Of a stretch of DNA of 64,000 nt, positions 12,401 through 27,400 are shown one piece after another. The stretch comes from Mesaphorura yosii (lineage: Eukaryota > Arthropoda > Collembola > Poduromorpha > Tullbergiidae), in contig WIXG01000096.1 in NCBI GenBank assembly GCA_009869945.1, positions 1 to 64,000 of the forward strand. The letters are read 5' to 3'. Both the position numbers and the translations under genes were made by a program. Under the pieces are notes generated by a model. That model did not search any database. It was not told the DNA's origin and worked only from the letters and a program-made list of their open reading frames with translations. Numbering within the stretch: the stretch's first letter is position 1; the number at the start of each line of letters is the position of its first letter.

Positions 12401-15400
12401 AAAAAAGTCAGTGATCAAAATATTTCACGCATGCAAAAATTCAAAAACACACTCACAAAAACACAAGCTCAAAAATACGGGGAAAAGGTAAAGTGCGAAG
12501 TGTTGTAAAAGGCGTGCTTCGGCATGCAAAAATGGCAAAAGGGAACGAAATTCCGTGCGGGTTGCGAATGCTTGTGGAGTGTATGTACAAAGTGGGTGCG
12601 AAGCAGCATTCACAAAAAAAATGTTGAGGGAATAAAAATGGTTTACCGTTCCTAGCACGTAATTCGGGTTTTACGTAAACTTAACGAGCGATAATGGGGC
12701 AATTATGTATGTATCAACTTACACCGATCGTAAAAACCGTTGGCATCTAAAATGAGACAAAGAAAAGAGAAAGAATACAAAAATAGTAGAAAGATGATGT
12801 GGATTAGAGTTGAAAAATGTTAGTGTGGACTAATTAGATGACGAATAGGCTCCATGTGGAATTTTATCCAATTTGAAATATTAATTTGCATACAATTGGC
12901 AGTATTGTATTCTTTTTTACCTCGTTTCCCATCTGTGACAACTTGCTCACACTCATCCTCTTTGCCGGTCAAGGGACACTTGAAGAGAGCACCGGAGCGG
13001 TTTGTGAAAGGCTGTCGATTCTGGCCAAGCGGCGCACCAACGAGAATCCTGCAATCCAAAAAAATCGAATATAGTAGCGATCATGATCTTTCATTTCAAC
13101 CAAACTACACTGTGTCAATAACCGTCTGATCTCTTCTGTAACACCAAGAGTAAGGTAATTAATCAATCAATTGTAGTTGATCACAGCGTAAATTTATAAC
13201 AACGTGGTACCCATCGTCATCCTCAATCTGCAAAAATTTTACTCGCCGAATTCTGAATTTTATGTTGAAATCAAGAGTATGCACCATTGAATATAGTTTC
13301 TCTCTTCATCATCTTCATTACGCAAGTTTTTATTTCTTCGTGCTTAAATTACTTTATATATATGCTCCCCTTTCTGAGTTATTGCTCCTCCTCATCAGGA
13401 TCAGGAAAAGTTGGAAAAGAAGTTTGTAAATCAAAGAATATTGCGACCGATCATGAAAGTAGGTAGTGGCAGTATTGTATAAGATGTAAGGTCTCGGCTG
13501 ACTCCAACACGGTAATAAAATTATGAAATATATCTTTATTTATTTATTATTGCATTGTGTCGACAGACAGTCGTAAGAATGGCAACGAGTATTAACATCT
13601 TCATGCTTGCAATGCACTCATCCTGGGTTTCAGAGACAATAAAGATTTGATTAACGCATCGTAGTACATGTACAAGACATGAATCGGACAAAACAACCGA
13701 ACGAATAATGCTGCTCGTAATTAAACAAAGAAAATATGTTTCTGTCAGAAGAAATCAGGATGAGTCGAATTCCTTGGCCTTGACTCGCATGTGGTGTGGT
13801 GAGACTGTAAGGACTCAAAACCTAGCATTTGGATGCACCGCGCCATGTAGACAATAACATAAATCTGCTGCTCATACTCTCGTCAATGTGCACATAAAAA
13901 GTGAAAACACCCATTTTAATTAACTGGACGAGAAACTCAATACAATTCCATGAAAATGAAAAGCGAGCTTTTCACTGCACAGCTCTTCGGCAATAATAAC
14001 TCAAATTACACTGCACCAAGCCGTGCATAAATCTTGGTGTCCATTTAAAGCATTGTGCATCTTATAAATTATAATTATTAAGCCACAATGCAACAATAAC
14101 TTAGGCGTTTCCTTGAAACGCTCAAACTGGGCCATATCAGTGCACGGAATGCGATGCGTTCGGGATTTAGTTTCATAAAATATGGACTCAATAACACGCA
14201 AATGCAATTTATGCATACGCTGCATTCTTGGCATTGGAGATAGCTTGGTCGTAAGTGCTAAAATGCCGAACCAATTCCCTGAAGATGATAATCACAGCCG
14301 GGCACTTGAATGATGATCGCGATGACGTTTCTAAGAGCTCAAAGATGGGCTTCTATTGAGAAATCAGGCAAGCTATCCCTCACCGCCATGCTCTACGTTG
14401 TGTTTGCACTTTGCTTGCTTGGTTCGGTCGTTAATTTATTCGAAACTGGTTCAAGAGCTCATACTCATCTCGAGAGTCTAGACGACAGATAACAATGCAA
14501 GCGTACCTCAGTTCGTACAATGCTCAAATAGGAATTAGGAGATTATGCATAAATCTCTGCCGGTTCTGGTTCTGGACCAGTTTGTCTTCCCACTCATAAT
14601 TATTACATTGCATAAAGCAAAAGGGAAATGACAGGCAGAGATGAATATGCACGATCAGTTAGTGGACGTTGGAGGACGGAGCGCACGTCCTCTAATCCAA
14701 GTTCAATGACTCAATTCTACTACTGGTCTGTTCCAGTTAAATAAATCAAGAAATTATTAATCTATAAAATATTCAATCAGCTCTCCGTTTTCATCGACAA
14801 ATTACATTTATCATTCCAGGGTTCCATTAGGCTCCAAACAGGTAGTGGTTTTACTTGGCTCGGTTGATATAAGATCGAGATTAAGGAGTCTTTCTACTTC
14901 GTGAACCTGGCTGGCCAGAGAGTGCATGCGAGATAATCTCATTGGACATTTATTAGGACCCCAGAGCGGAGGAAAGCTTAAGTAAGCGCATGCATGCATG
15001 CGTTCTGGACTCCTGAAGGTAATAACTTTCAAGATGCGTCAGGAGAACCAGTCTGGTTGCATCATGAATGCATTGCAGTATTGCATTCACGCATAATTGA
15101 ACGTCTCGGCTTCACGTTGATTAATTATGCATGAATCGAGGGGTTAATCATACGGCCTGGAGTTCACACTAATAATTAATGACTGCAGCCTCAAATTGGT
15201 ACTTGAAACGCTATTATTCTGCAACTATCAACCGAGTCTTTAACATTATGCAAGTCGGCTGATCTGGACAGACCGAAAGAATTCACGTACTCATCATTTC
15301 CTATTTAAGGACTACCATCGTTTTAAGTTTCGATCAAATCAGCAGAAACCGTAGAAGAAAAAATCCACATTTCAAATGCCGAAGCTGTCTCGTAGTGCTG

Positions 15401-18400
15401 ACGATATGATGGAATGAAAAATGAAATCATGAAGTGATGCTACAGTTTGACTGCTCCTTCCCGAAACTGGATTTCGAGGTTGCAGCTTGATTTCAAACTT
15501 TTGAAATCAACTCTTCGGTCCGTCTAATAGAATACGAGATAAAAACTTGCCGAATGCGCCGCTGTCAGTGAGTGAGGGTCGACTTTAAAATGCAGCAGTA
15601 CAATTTGGAACAACTTTTCAAGAAATGATGCCACCGTCATCCATCATCATTATATGACGATGACTACTGGAACTGGGACATGGGGACTGAGAAGCCAAAG
15701 CCAACTCATTTAATTTAATGCCCAAACTTTAAAGTCTCGCATCCAGATATTGATGCGTCCTGCCATTGTCATTGCCATCGGAATTCATGGCAATGGCCAA
15801 ATGCAAGTTGGCCTACAATCTACACTCCCTTCGCCTCGTGGTGGCAAAGAGCTGAAATAAATGTTGGCAAGAAATGTGCGAGCGAAGGCAGGCTTTCACT
15901 CTATAAAAATATTCAAGTCTCTCTTCAAGTTTTTGCTGTTTGCTTATAAAAAGCTCAGTTTCATGGAAACTTTTCCGTGTTCATGCCTTCTTTATTTTTA
16001 GCACTTCCGATGTGATTGTGCTCTACAATTACATTACATTACAGAAGTTGGTTCATAAAAGCGAGCTGGCTCCTTATCAAATCGCGTCTGGAAACCGAGT
16101 GCAAGCTGCAGTCTCATTCGAAAGGTTCACACGCATTGGGATAACAATAATGAGAAGCTCAGAGATCCACTCGACGGACGAGCGCATCATCTGCATCTTG
16201 CTCCCAGTGCTATAGCCATCACGGTTTGAAGTGCGGGAAAGTTCCTTAATCTTATCTCGCCTCTCTTTCATAAAATGCATGAGAAAGCCTTCAAATTCAT
16301 TTTTAAATAAACATTATTAAATTTTGAATTTATTTTATACACATCGAGCATTATTTGTGTCTTTCTTTATCTGCTGCGCCCGAAATGCAGCGAGTTGCGT
16401 TTGTTCTGACACCAATTACGCGTTCACAATGCAGCTCCAACCCGAAAGAGAGTTTTCTCATTTCTATCGCATTGCTTCTCCACCTTTATCCTCAAGGGCA
16501 TGACGCGTACTGTACAGCGTTCGTTCTCTTGCCATTAAGGGCCACGCTACACTCGACTTGAGTCTACAGGAAAGGAACTGAACACTTGGCATGAAATTAA
16601 GGCATGGCCCAGCACCGACGAAGGAATCTCGAATCTCGGGTTTGAAATGTGAAGGTGGATTGGGTTGTGGATAGTTTCTCGTTCCGGGCCAGCCGAGTTG
16701 GATGGACGGATTCTTTCTTTCATAGTTACAATGAGCATTGCAGTGTAACGCGCATCGGTTTGGTTTGAAACGAAAAAAATACATTTTTAGTATTTGAGAT
16801 GTTAGAAATCACTCAAGTTTCCGATACTATACATAAACGATGCTCGTTTCGAGAACGGTGGCTTTGTTAACTGCCTGCGCACTCGAATTCTTCCTTTCAT
16901 TAGCACTCCACCTCACGCGTCTGCTCTGCTGGTCCTACTCGCAGCACAATGCGTAAGTGAGGAGAAAGCATTAATTCCCGTTGTTGGCTGGTGATAATAA
17001 TAATGGATAACCAATAATAACTTATTCGCACACGCAGTTCAACGCCCTGTCCATTTCCGAAATGAGATGGTACGCAATAAATTTGCAATCGCATACACGG
17101 GAAATACGCGCGACCTCCCGAAGTACGGCATTTTGCAAGCACTTTCCGTCGGCACGATGGCACGCAGTGTGTGCGGTGGAGTTGCGTGTCGGTCTCGAAA
17201 TGGGGTACTGTAAATAGTAAAATGAATGGCTAGGCGTAAATGTAAAATATATGTCAGTGAAGCACCAAACCGGTCACTGTCGAGATTCCATAAATTCTAT
17301 TCCACTCTCTACGATGGGCTGGACTTACGAGCTGCGCTTCCGCTCAATGAGATTCATGATACTTCGCCGACTGTGCAGTGAGCAATGCGTCTTGGTGTGG
17401 TCCGACATTACATTTGCAAATGCAAAGATCCATGCAGATGAATATGCAATAAATCAATGCCGATTTGCAAAGGCACCACCGCACGCACATAAATTTTGAT
17501 GCCGTCAAAATAAGAAATTCATCATGAAGAAGCATTCCACAGCTATACGCCAAGCGTCCAGGTCCTGAGCTCGGCACTTGAACTGGTTTCTCGTTCGCCT
17601 TTGAACTTCGTTTCGAGTAAAGACTTCAATTCCTCATTTACGAACTTAATGTTTCTATCTTTCTGTTCTTCTTTTAAGGGTTTATATTTATTTCCCCGTA
17701 AGTCGCGCACTTTGTTGGAGTTCTCTTTTATTTCTGGTTCTCGCAGCTAACCGTCGTTTACCTTTGCTCAATAGCATTGCTCTTCTGCCTCCAATGACGA
17801 AGGTACTCAAAGCACAATGCCGAGGAGCTAGGATGCGGACGTGGAGCCTCTCCGCTCAAACAACGAAACGTCGAACTGGAAATGTATTTCATGAACAATT
17901 AACCCGCACGCATCCGAAGAGAGCTGCTCTTTGGGCTGACTTGTTAAAAATCGGTACTTTTACAAGAGCCGAGCAAACATTGTACATTATTGTACAAGAG
18001 AAATCTTTCGGTTGAAAAATGTGTTAAATGTAAATACATTTTTTCAGTTCCAGTCCATCAACAACAATTTTTTCAGCCGTTTTTCATTTCTTCCTGTACT
18101 CGGTCAGGTTAGGCCGACCGAGGCCGTAACACAATGTAACACCTTCTTGCTGCCCGTTCCGTTTCCTAAACCCTCACCTTAAATTACAAGGTACGCACAG
18201 GAAAATGTGACCTGAATGCTACACGCTGGCTTAGGGATCACGAAACTTGACGGATGCCCTCAAGCTTCATTATTCAAACGGGTAAGTGACTGTTGCACCT
18301 CAAGAGCTAAACCAAAAAATATGAAGACTGGGTTCATCTTTCATCGTCTCACGTCAATTGCCCCATGCGCACTGCTCGCAGCCTCGCCATTAACCCAATT

Positions 18401-21400
18401 ACTAATTAGTACGCATTCCTGCGTCCAAAATCCCAAATTATCTGTGATCTTGTCAGACAAACGTCCGAACGCAATGCACGCCAAATCAAAGGCATGCTAT
18501 CATGTCCTCATGCTACGCTCCAACAAACTTCAAAAGAAGAACTTTTAGTAACTTCAGCATCCAGGAAGAGCAAACGTCAATTTTCTTTTCAATGTATCAG
18601 AATAAGAATCTTTAAGAATGGTAAAAAGTTGTAGACTCTCCAACTTCAAGGCAGCTCGATTCGCTACGTTGTTCTGCCTTGCTGACTTGTGGTGAAATGA
18701 TGATCATGATCATGATGCCATGATGACGACGACGCCCAAACTCAAACGCTCGCACTTGACTGCGTGTTCGTTTTCGTTTTCGTATCTGCACACGCAGGAA
18801 TTCTTCAAATCTCATGCAGCAAAACCACCCACCACATATTTGAATTTGAGCATTTCGGCTTCACCTTTTCACTCCTCTATTAATTCGATGTCCAAATAGT
18901 ACGAGGAGCAGCTCAGCTTGAAGAATTTTTCAATTCAATTTCATTAAGGTTTTAGTTTTTATGGGAGTGGAGTGAGGACCGTGCCCACGAAGTGTGTAAG
19001 TGTGTGCTTTTTGCGTACTTTCCTCGTTAAGCTCGACATTATTGCTATTAGTGCCATTATTGTGTTTGTGCAATGCCGGTTCGCTTTTGTTACTGTTTCT
19101 ATGCCACTGCCATGTCATGTGAAGTCAACAACGCCGCCACGTCGAAGGAAGAAGAAATCTCTCAGCGTCTGTCTATTGTTGGACTGCTCTTTGCTATGCC
19201 GTGTTCGTCATTTCGTTCTCTTGCTTGCTGTTTGTAACAACTTTGTAAATGGACAATTACTTCCGCCCCGAAAACCCATACACAATACTCAGCAGATCTA
19301 CATCGCAGTCATGCATGATCTGATAACCGCGTACGCTACACGAACGTTAACAATGAGCAATAATGGAGTGATTCATCCTCTCCAGCGCGGCGCAGGGTTG
19401 CACTCATTCATCAAATTATACTCATCTCGAGTTGTGCTCGTGCTCATAGTCGTCATCATGCACATTGGAATTGAACTACTTGAAGACACTGCAGAAGTGG
19501 GGCCTGGGCAGGATAGCCTTGCCTTCCTTTCTCACTCGCAACTATTCTTCCCAAAATTCCAACTTTCCACTTGACTGGCTCACCCTTCATAATTTCTATT
19601 TCATTTCCTCCGTGCCTCGATTCTCCGTCCATATAATTTTGTTTTTTCAACCGAATTTAGAGGCTGAGTTCAATATCCGGAGCATGCAATCAGACTCGTG
19701 GACGCGTAATTGCAGCATCGTTCTGCACGCGCTCTTGAAATTGGCATCGCACAAATATTGGACACGCTGCCTGTGGTGAATGGTGCAATGAATCATTGTA
19801 CCGAACTGGAGCGGCGGCAAGTGCATATAATTAAGTACAGACCAAAAGCTGAATCGGAGCTGGAATTAATCGAGCTTCAGAAGTCACGCATGTTAATGTC
19901 GCCAAGTAAATTAATGCCAATGCCTTCACTTGTCAATGAGTAAAGGCAGGCACGCATTTCTCGTCTTCGGACTGCCATTCAAATCGAAATCCAATTTTCA
20001 CCCCAAAATTGGTGATTTATATCTTCTCTTTGCTCTTGATTAAACGAGATCGTTAAATTAGTTAAGTATAGCTTTCAGAATGCGAAATGGAGAGGACATT
20101 ATGCAGGTCTCTGCCTCCCATGCATTATCCAGTTAATTCTCATTTTTATTTCGATGCGCTTTCCTCCTGTACTGGACAGGCCGAGAATGCACTCAACGTA
20201 GCAGTAGTGCAGTGCAATGATGGGCGCCTGAGTATGATTATCTACAAAACCTACGTCTGCGTCGGCTATAGCAAACAGAAAAATCCAATTTATTTCCTCA
20301 CAAATTGAGTCTCACACTTGCACTGCCCTGTACTAAAAGCATGGATTACTTTATGGCTTCATGTGAATTGTGTACGGTGTCTAATGACAATTAACAAACT
20401 GAGACCAGACACGCCAACCAACACTTTGTAACAGCCGTGCCAACCAGGACTTTGATCGCAGATGCGGAGAGAGTGACGTGGAGTTTTCAGTATCCGATTC
20501 AACACTGGCATATAGCACAGTACGCAAATATTACACAGCGTATTATGTATTATGGATTTATTGCACACATGTTTGTAATAAATTACTCGTCGCGTTGGAA
20601 TTCAGTTCCTTGTCCATTGTTCTCTACCGTTCCCAATTTAGCATCCTTTCTTTCGCGCGCTGACTACTAATTAAAGAGACGCGTGTTCGTATACGCATGT
20701 GCTGGCGAAGAAGAAGGACGTTGGCGAAATCAATTGCGATTGCAGGTCATCGATGGTCAACGTCAACAATAAACCATCAATCTTGACACGGCGCTTCCGT
20801 CTTGTCTCATCGCAGACCGACTGTGAGACTTGATATGTGTTCAGGAGCACGTGGCTGAATTTTGTGCGGGCTTGCACTTCGTGGCTCATTACGAAAGTGC
20901 AGTAAATGAAGTCAATGATGCTGAATGCTGACAGAGCAGAATTTGACTTGACCGAGGAAGAGGCGTTAAGTTAATTATTCTCGTGTTTGAAATCTATGAA
21001 TAAATATTCGTGAAAAGCTAATTACAATGCAAATTGAAATGTTTTGACTTTTCCAATTCAAGACGAGTCAGAGGAAATGGACAAAGGTGTGCGTTTACAC
21101 GCTTGGGATTGGGTCAGGCGCGCCAGGCAACAATCTGCATTGTCATGATCAATCTCTGTGCGTATGTGTTTTTCTAAATCATAGTCAAAAATAGAAATTA
21201 ATAATCATCATCCTTCATCCTTCCTCCATTCCATCTCCATCCGCCGCACCGAGCGCTGCGCTGAACAGTCATTAAAACAAATACGCTTGGCTTGGAGTCC
21301 ATTTTAGCACGTCACAAGGTTGGATTGAAAAGGAGTTGATGTTGACTGCCGACAAGGCAAGGAAAGGCGACATGGACTCGAAATCGATCAAGAAGTCGAA

Positions 21401-24400
21401 CTCGAACGTGGCTCCAAGACTTCGGGCTGCGATGAGAAGAGATGCAAAGGAAGCAATCAAACAATTACCATCATCACGGCCAATGATCACAGGAATTCTC
21501 AGACAAAAAAGATGTGGAAGACTCTTTGTGGATGACCTCAGCCGTGTCGACTGATTTTTGCAATAAAAGAATGAAAATGTATACATACAGTTTATTTATC
21601 TGATTAGTGTGCCAAATTATCATTATCCTGTGAGATCAGACAAAAACTGCCAGGCTCAGAGTACAGAGCGAGATGGTGAGATCAGATTGTTTGAAATGTA
21701 ATACTGAAGCATCAGAGATCATAAGTATGAATGATGTCATAATAATATGCTACCTGAAGCCAGATCAATATTACAATACAATGGCCTGCACGCTTATTAA
21801 CTACAACCACTGCGTTAGCCCTTGCAATAGCAATTGGGGCTAATTTGCATAAGTAAATCTCGCAAATGAATCTGACCACTTTGCATTATCTTGACGTTAA
21901 TGAGCGGGAGCTTGAGTTGAAGTTGGCCTTGCCTTATATGAAGAAGAAGTAGTCTATTATTGGAATGCGAGCGGATTTTTCCAAGGAGTGAGGAATTTCA
22001 TAATCATAGCTTTGGGTTTGGCAAGGCTGCAGTTGCGAATTCGTGTTCGCATTTCGCAGCTCAACGGCGAGGATTATTTCGCGTTACATTAAACAGAAGC
22101 TTTCTTTATACTTCATGATGCTGAATTAAGTTCCAGTAGCCAGCCAGTCAGTCAGCTTATGTCCATGTCTATCGAACCATCAAATCTCTGCCTGGCATAG
22201 CCTACAATTATAAGCGCATGAAAAGATTCACGTTCTGTTCACTACACTGGTAGTTATTCATGTTGCATATTCTGGGCCTCTTGGTATCTCCTGCTTGATA
22301 ACCAACGGGCTTTGAAGACTGGTTGCAATACAGTCGTGACATTTGTTTACAAGACACACTTGGCCTTAGCCGGTCGTCGGTCACGTCAATGAGTTTATTG
22401 CATGAAATATGAGTCCAGTACAGCATCTCGGCCGTGCAAGCGAAATATCCACCCTCGAAGTATTTGTTGGCACATTGGCAAATGCGACCGTCGACCGCCA
22501 GCCAGAGCGCTGCAGATTGCGTTGGCATCTGGCTGTTCATAAATCGTCGCATCCGAAATTACGCGTCGCTCTCGCTGCAATTCACAAGGCGAATGTTGAA
22601 ATTCGCTTTCATTCGACTTCGTCGACGTAGCCTTTAGCAAGGATCTTTCTGACAAGTCGCCGCATCAAGTGAATGTGGTTTGAATTAATAATTCGCGTTT
22701 TTTCTAGATCTCTATACCAATGTCACGTCAGTCAAGCGAAACCCATCAGATTTAAGCTTGAATTCACTCAAGTCATCATCATCATTGAGATCGTCATCAT
22801 TTTGATGTATCTCGTCTTGAGCACGAACACCATCTTCATGATCATCTCATCTCCCATTATAGCCTATACCAGAGAGTCTGGACGCAGCAGCCAAGACGAG
22901 AAGACAAGAGGCACGAATTGCGTTGAGTAAACTTGAAACTGGTTATTTATTTTCCTACACGCTCACTTTGACTGCGAACTCGTAATGTTTATTCGAATTT
23001 TGGGGCATTTTTTTCTCGAAATTTACACGAATCACGTAGTTCACGATCTTACGAGTCCCGCGGGAGATTGAGGCTCGAAAATGGTGCACAATTGAGCTAC
23101 AATGATTAAGTTGCGTTTGTAGTTAGGATTAGGCAGATAGAGATGCAAGATCATCGAAGGAGCAATCGTGTTAGCCTAGCATTCTTTGTGCTTAATGCTT
23201 AGCTCAGCTTTGATTCATTCAGCAATAAATTCCTTGATCTATTTATAAAACCACAGCCACTGCATTCCCCGCATGATCACGTTCAAAGTGACTTAATCAT
23301 TACGCAAGAAGATGAGCCAGCACGTAACGTCACAGATACTAAACTGACTCTGCTACTTGTGAAGGAGGAGGGAAGTAGCTGATGAGTTCATATTCGTAAA
23401 CCATACTTAATTATTGCCTCTTAAAAATTTGCATCTAAATTATAATCACATCAGCAGCCGCAGAGGCAGTTTACATTTGCTAGCGCATCACCTGCTACTG
23501 AACTTACAACTGCAACTACATTTCGGACTTTTGTATTTTAAGCCGCTTTAATAGGAAGATAATCTATGACCCTCAGTCTGTCGCATTTTGCACGCAACAG
23601 CGGAAATCGCAACTGCATTTAGCTTATTTTCCCGTCCTCCCTGTGAAATGCGATTGGTTATTTGCGAAATGCGTACCGCGCATAGGAAAAAATAACAAGA
23701 TCGTAAAATGTGCTGCTGACGCTTCTGCGTGAAAGGATTTAGGATTTAATGCAATAATGTTAATTTTGATGGGTTTCTTTATGATGTCTTCTGCATTGCG
23801 CTTCGCCGCATTACGTGGCACATCAACGCACCGTGTTCGACTCCGTCCGCTTGACTCCTTGCCGGATTTAATTATTTTTCCAATCTACCTTTTCTCTTTC
23901 TCTTCGTCTTCAGCTTGCTGACTGCCAGGGCCAAGCCAAGACTAATAAACAAGAATCCAATCCGATACGATGCACCTAAACTGCATTGCATTGCAGCTGC
24001 AGGACGCAATGCGTATGTGTATCTTTGGACTTGATAAATAAAGATGATTTATTTGTTCAAAACAACAAGTTCACAATTCCTGCCTCTAAATCATCACTTC
24101 ATTAACTGTGCTGCAATGAAGATGATACACGGAAAGCGACGAGATCCACAGTTCACAGTGCGTGAATTTGGCCGGCCGGTCAGGTTTCTTTATTGTGCAT
24201 TAAATATTTCGACTTTGACTTTTCTCCTCCACATTTTATTGAGATATAAATTAAATACGTCCAGACAAGATACAGCCAAAGTCTCTTTGTCTTGCCTTGC
24301 TTTGACTTCAGTGTCATTGACATTGCCCTTCGCGCCTCGCAAATCTTTGCTTGTGTAATGCAGAAATAGGAAAACAAAAACAACCATTCATTCACTCGCA

Positions 24401-27400
24401 GTGATACGTGGCATCAGGCAGGCAACAGAGCCCGAGAAAGGAGACGCGAGCAAAGTCGTCAACTTAATGAGCCATAATCTCTCTAAATCTCACTTACGCG
24501 AAGCATGAACCTTTTAGATCACATGTCACATGGCAGAGCGCTATTAACTGAAATGTCAATACCAATATAAACGACCAAAGACCAAAATGCACGCTGCACG
24601 CATGTACACACAGATGATGATAATGATCATTTGGAGGAACTAAATGCACTCACACTCGCTTTGTTCCCATTTACGCTCTGATCACGCATTCATTGTGCAT
24701 GATCCAACTGCGGGTTGGCATTTGCACACTCCGTTCATTAATAATGCCTCGATAAAAATCGGTGCATTTCTAACATCGAGAAATCTCCCCAAAATGAAAA
24801 CCGTCGCCGCTAAACTCATTTGACTTTGGCTTACATTCGAATTGAGGGCATTGGGCTGTGAACAAGAGGTGAAGGCCAGGACGTGGACATGAATTCATGA
24901 AAGGGAATCAATCAAACTCCCAATTAACGGGTCCCAAGGGCTGCTACAGCGGCAGTCTGTCGCCTGCCCTCGTGCTGGTTGTGGCTGAAAACCCTTGTAG
25001 CCTACACCCAAATTAACAATGCACAGACTACCTAATAAACTAGGGAATGAAGCAGTCTCAGTGCGACCGAAATCTTGATGAATTCATTAATTTACACAAG
25101 AATTACAGTCAAACTGTGCGGTTCAACGAACCAACCACGCTCGAGCGTAGCGCAGGCCGTCTGCATGGGCATCCGCAACGGACAATCATTTTAAGATAGT
25201 GTTAAGTGTTAAACATTGAGTTGAAACGAATATTCCACAAATACGTGCACGAGAGACGAAATGCAAACTGAGGATGTTTTCACGATCAAGCAGTATGAAA
25301 TGGAAAGCTCAAGGTGCGCTATGCAAAAAAACAAGAAATAATGCAGACAATACACAATGTTGCATAGTTGCACTGGAATTACGACGGCGTGAAAGACCAA
25401 CCGCGACCCGACCAGCCTGCCTGTCAGCCAGTCAGCAGCCTTGCGGTGCAGTATTTTGCCTTGAAGAGAATAATGACCCTCTTTGCCATTTAATTCAAAC
25501 AAAGAAGCGCATTGTTGTACTCGGAACATTGTTGTACGCGCAATACCCGAGTATGAGGATTCTTCTTTATTTCCTAGCTCATGCATAACTTTACTACGAC
25601 GGCCTGGCCAGGCTGCTATTCAATTCAGCTGTCCATAAATCACGTGCAACGAGTAAGACCGCATTTTCCCATAAATTCGTGTTTTAGCGCTGTCTGTGGT
25701 TTCACACTCATGCAGTGCCGTGCAAGATTTCGGAGTCCGAGTTTAGGCTGCTGTTCGGCGATTATGATTTGGCAACGGCAGCTTTTCCTTTCTTTCTCTC
25801 TACTTGACAAGATTCTACTTATTTTGTTGTTATGACGTGAAGTATTTGAAATACAATCTCCTTCGTCATCTGCTAATAATATTTCTTGTCGTGTGTTTGA
25901 CTCGTGTAATGGTTTGGCGGTTTCAAGTCGAACTCACTGCCAATGTGCTCCGAATGTGACTGCGACTGTGCTTACGCAATAGCAAAATTCATAACAATAA
26001 TATGAAACGTAATGCCAAGCCGTGCCATTTACCGACACGACACGATCTCATGAACTGAGCGTTCAAGAAGACAGTTGATTTTGGCCATAAACCCGGAAAT
26101 AAATGCAAAGCAGGCAAGCAGTTCAAGAGCGTGTGTTTGGAATCCGCACAGAAACGATCCAAGAAATAACTGAGTACGTTCTCGTTCGTGCTCGTATGAA
26201 ATAGAATCAATGTGCATAACATGATATGAAAACCACGCGGAGGATGCGTTGGCATTAATTCTGCTCTATTATTCCAGCGAGCACATGTAACTGGCTATAA
26301 AATATTTAAACAGACTCATTGCCATTGCTCTTAAATCAGACATTCTCACGCACACACTGCACTTTACCATTGCGAAAATACAAATCATCATCCCAGCACC
26401 GAAGCACTGAGCAATGGCAATGCCAAGCCAAGCCATAAATGATACAAAATGTAAACAACAACTTTTCACGCCTTTCATTCTCTCTCCGGTCGGAATCATT
26501 GCAGTGTAGCGCGACTTCGGGCAGGGGTAATTCGTTATCCCATACAATTATCCTGATTAACGTTGATGTTGATATGGCCTGGCCTGTCTTTCTCTACGCC
26601 AGACCTGCCCCGTGCATGTCTATGCGTGCTAACAAGCAAGCGTCTAATCTTTCAGAGAGAACAGGTGTCAAGTCAAATATGAATAATTTCCGGTCGTACC
26701 TTTATGTCATGTCATGTGTCAGACGGGGAGACGGTGTGGTGAAGTAAATAATTGTTTGGAATAAGTGCCATGTAATCACTGCACACATTCATGCTTCCAT
26801 TCATTCATTCGTATTCCATTGCTCGCGCTTTGCTTAGGCTTTGACAAGATTTGATTTTCTAAACGAACCCTGCCTTCGTGAAGTTGCTGTATGCACTTAA
26901 CCCAGTATTTGTATTTGCATGTGCCAGGAAGGAAATTGCAAGAAAGCCCAGCCTCGACATCGCGTCGTCCTAAGCTTGGGATTTACCGTTTCTGCATGCG
27001 CATTGATGGAGTAGTCAATCTTTGTGTTTAAGCTTCGTGTTTTGGCAGTTAACAAGTTTAATCATCGTATTTGCGCTCCGCTTTAGCGTTGCAATTCATT
27101 AAGATTTTATTTTCTCATAAATGAGGTTTTGCTCACAGTTCCTTGACAACATCGGTAGATTTAGAACCCGATCTGAAAGGGATTGGATTCAAATGGGGAA
27201 GGAAATTTCCTTTTATACATCCAATTACGATACTTTGACTTTTGACAGCGCACTGCATTACGTTACGATATTTTATTATTAAATCTTCACAGGTAGTCAG
27301 TCGATAGCCAAGCCAAACTTGAGCATTCGGGCCGGTAAGCGCAATCACAAAAGCAGCAGTGGGAAGGGTGAGTTGAACAGGGCACCAGAACGAGCATTAT

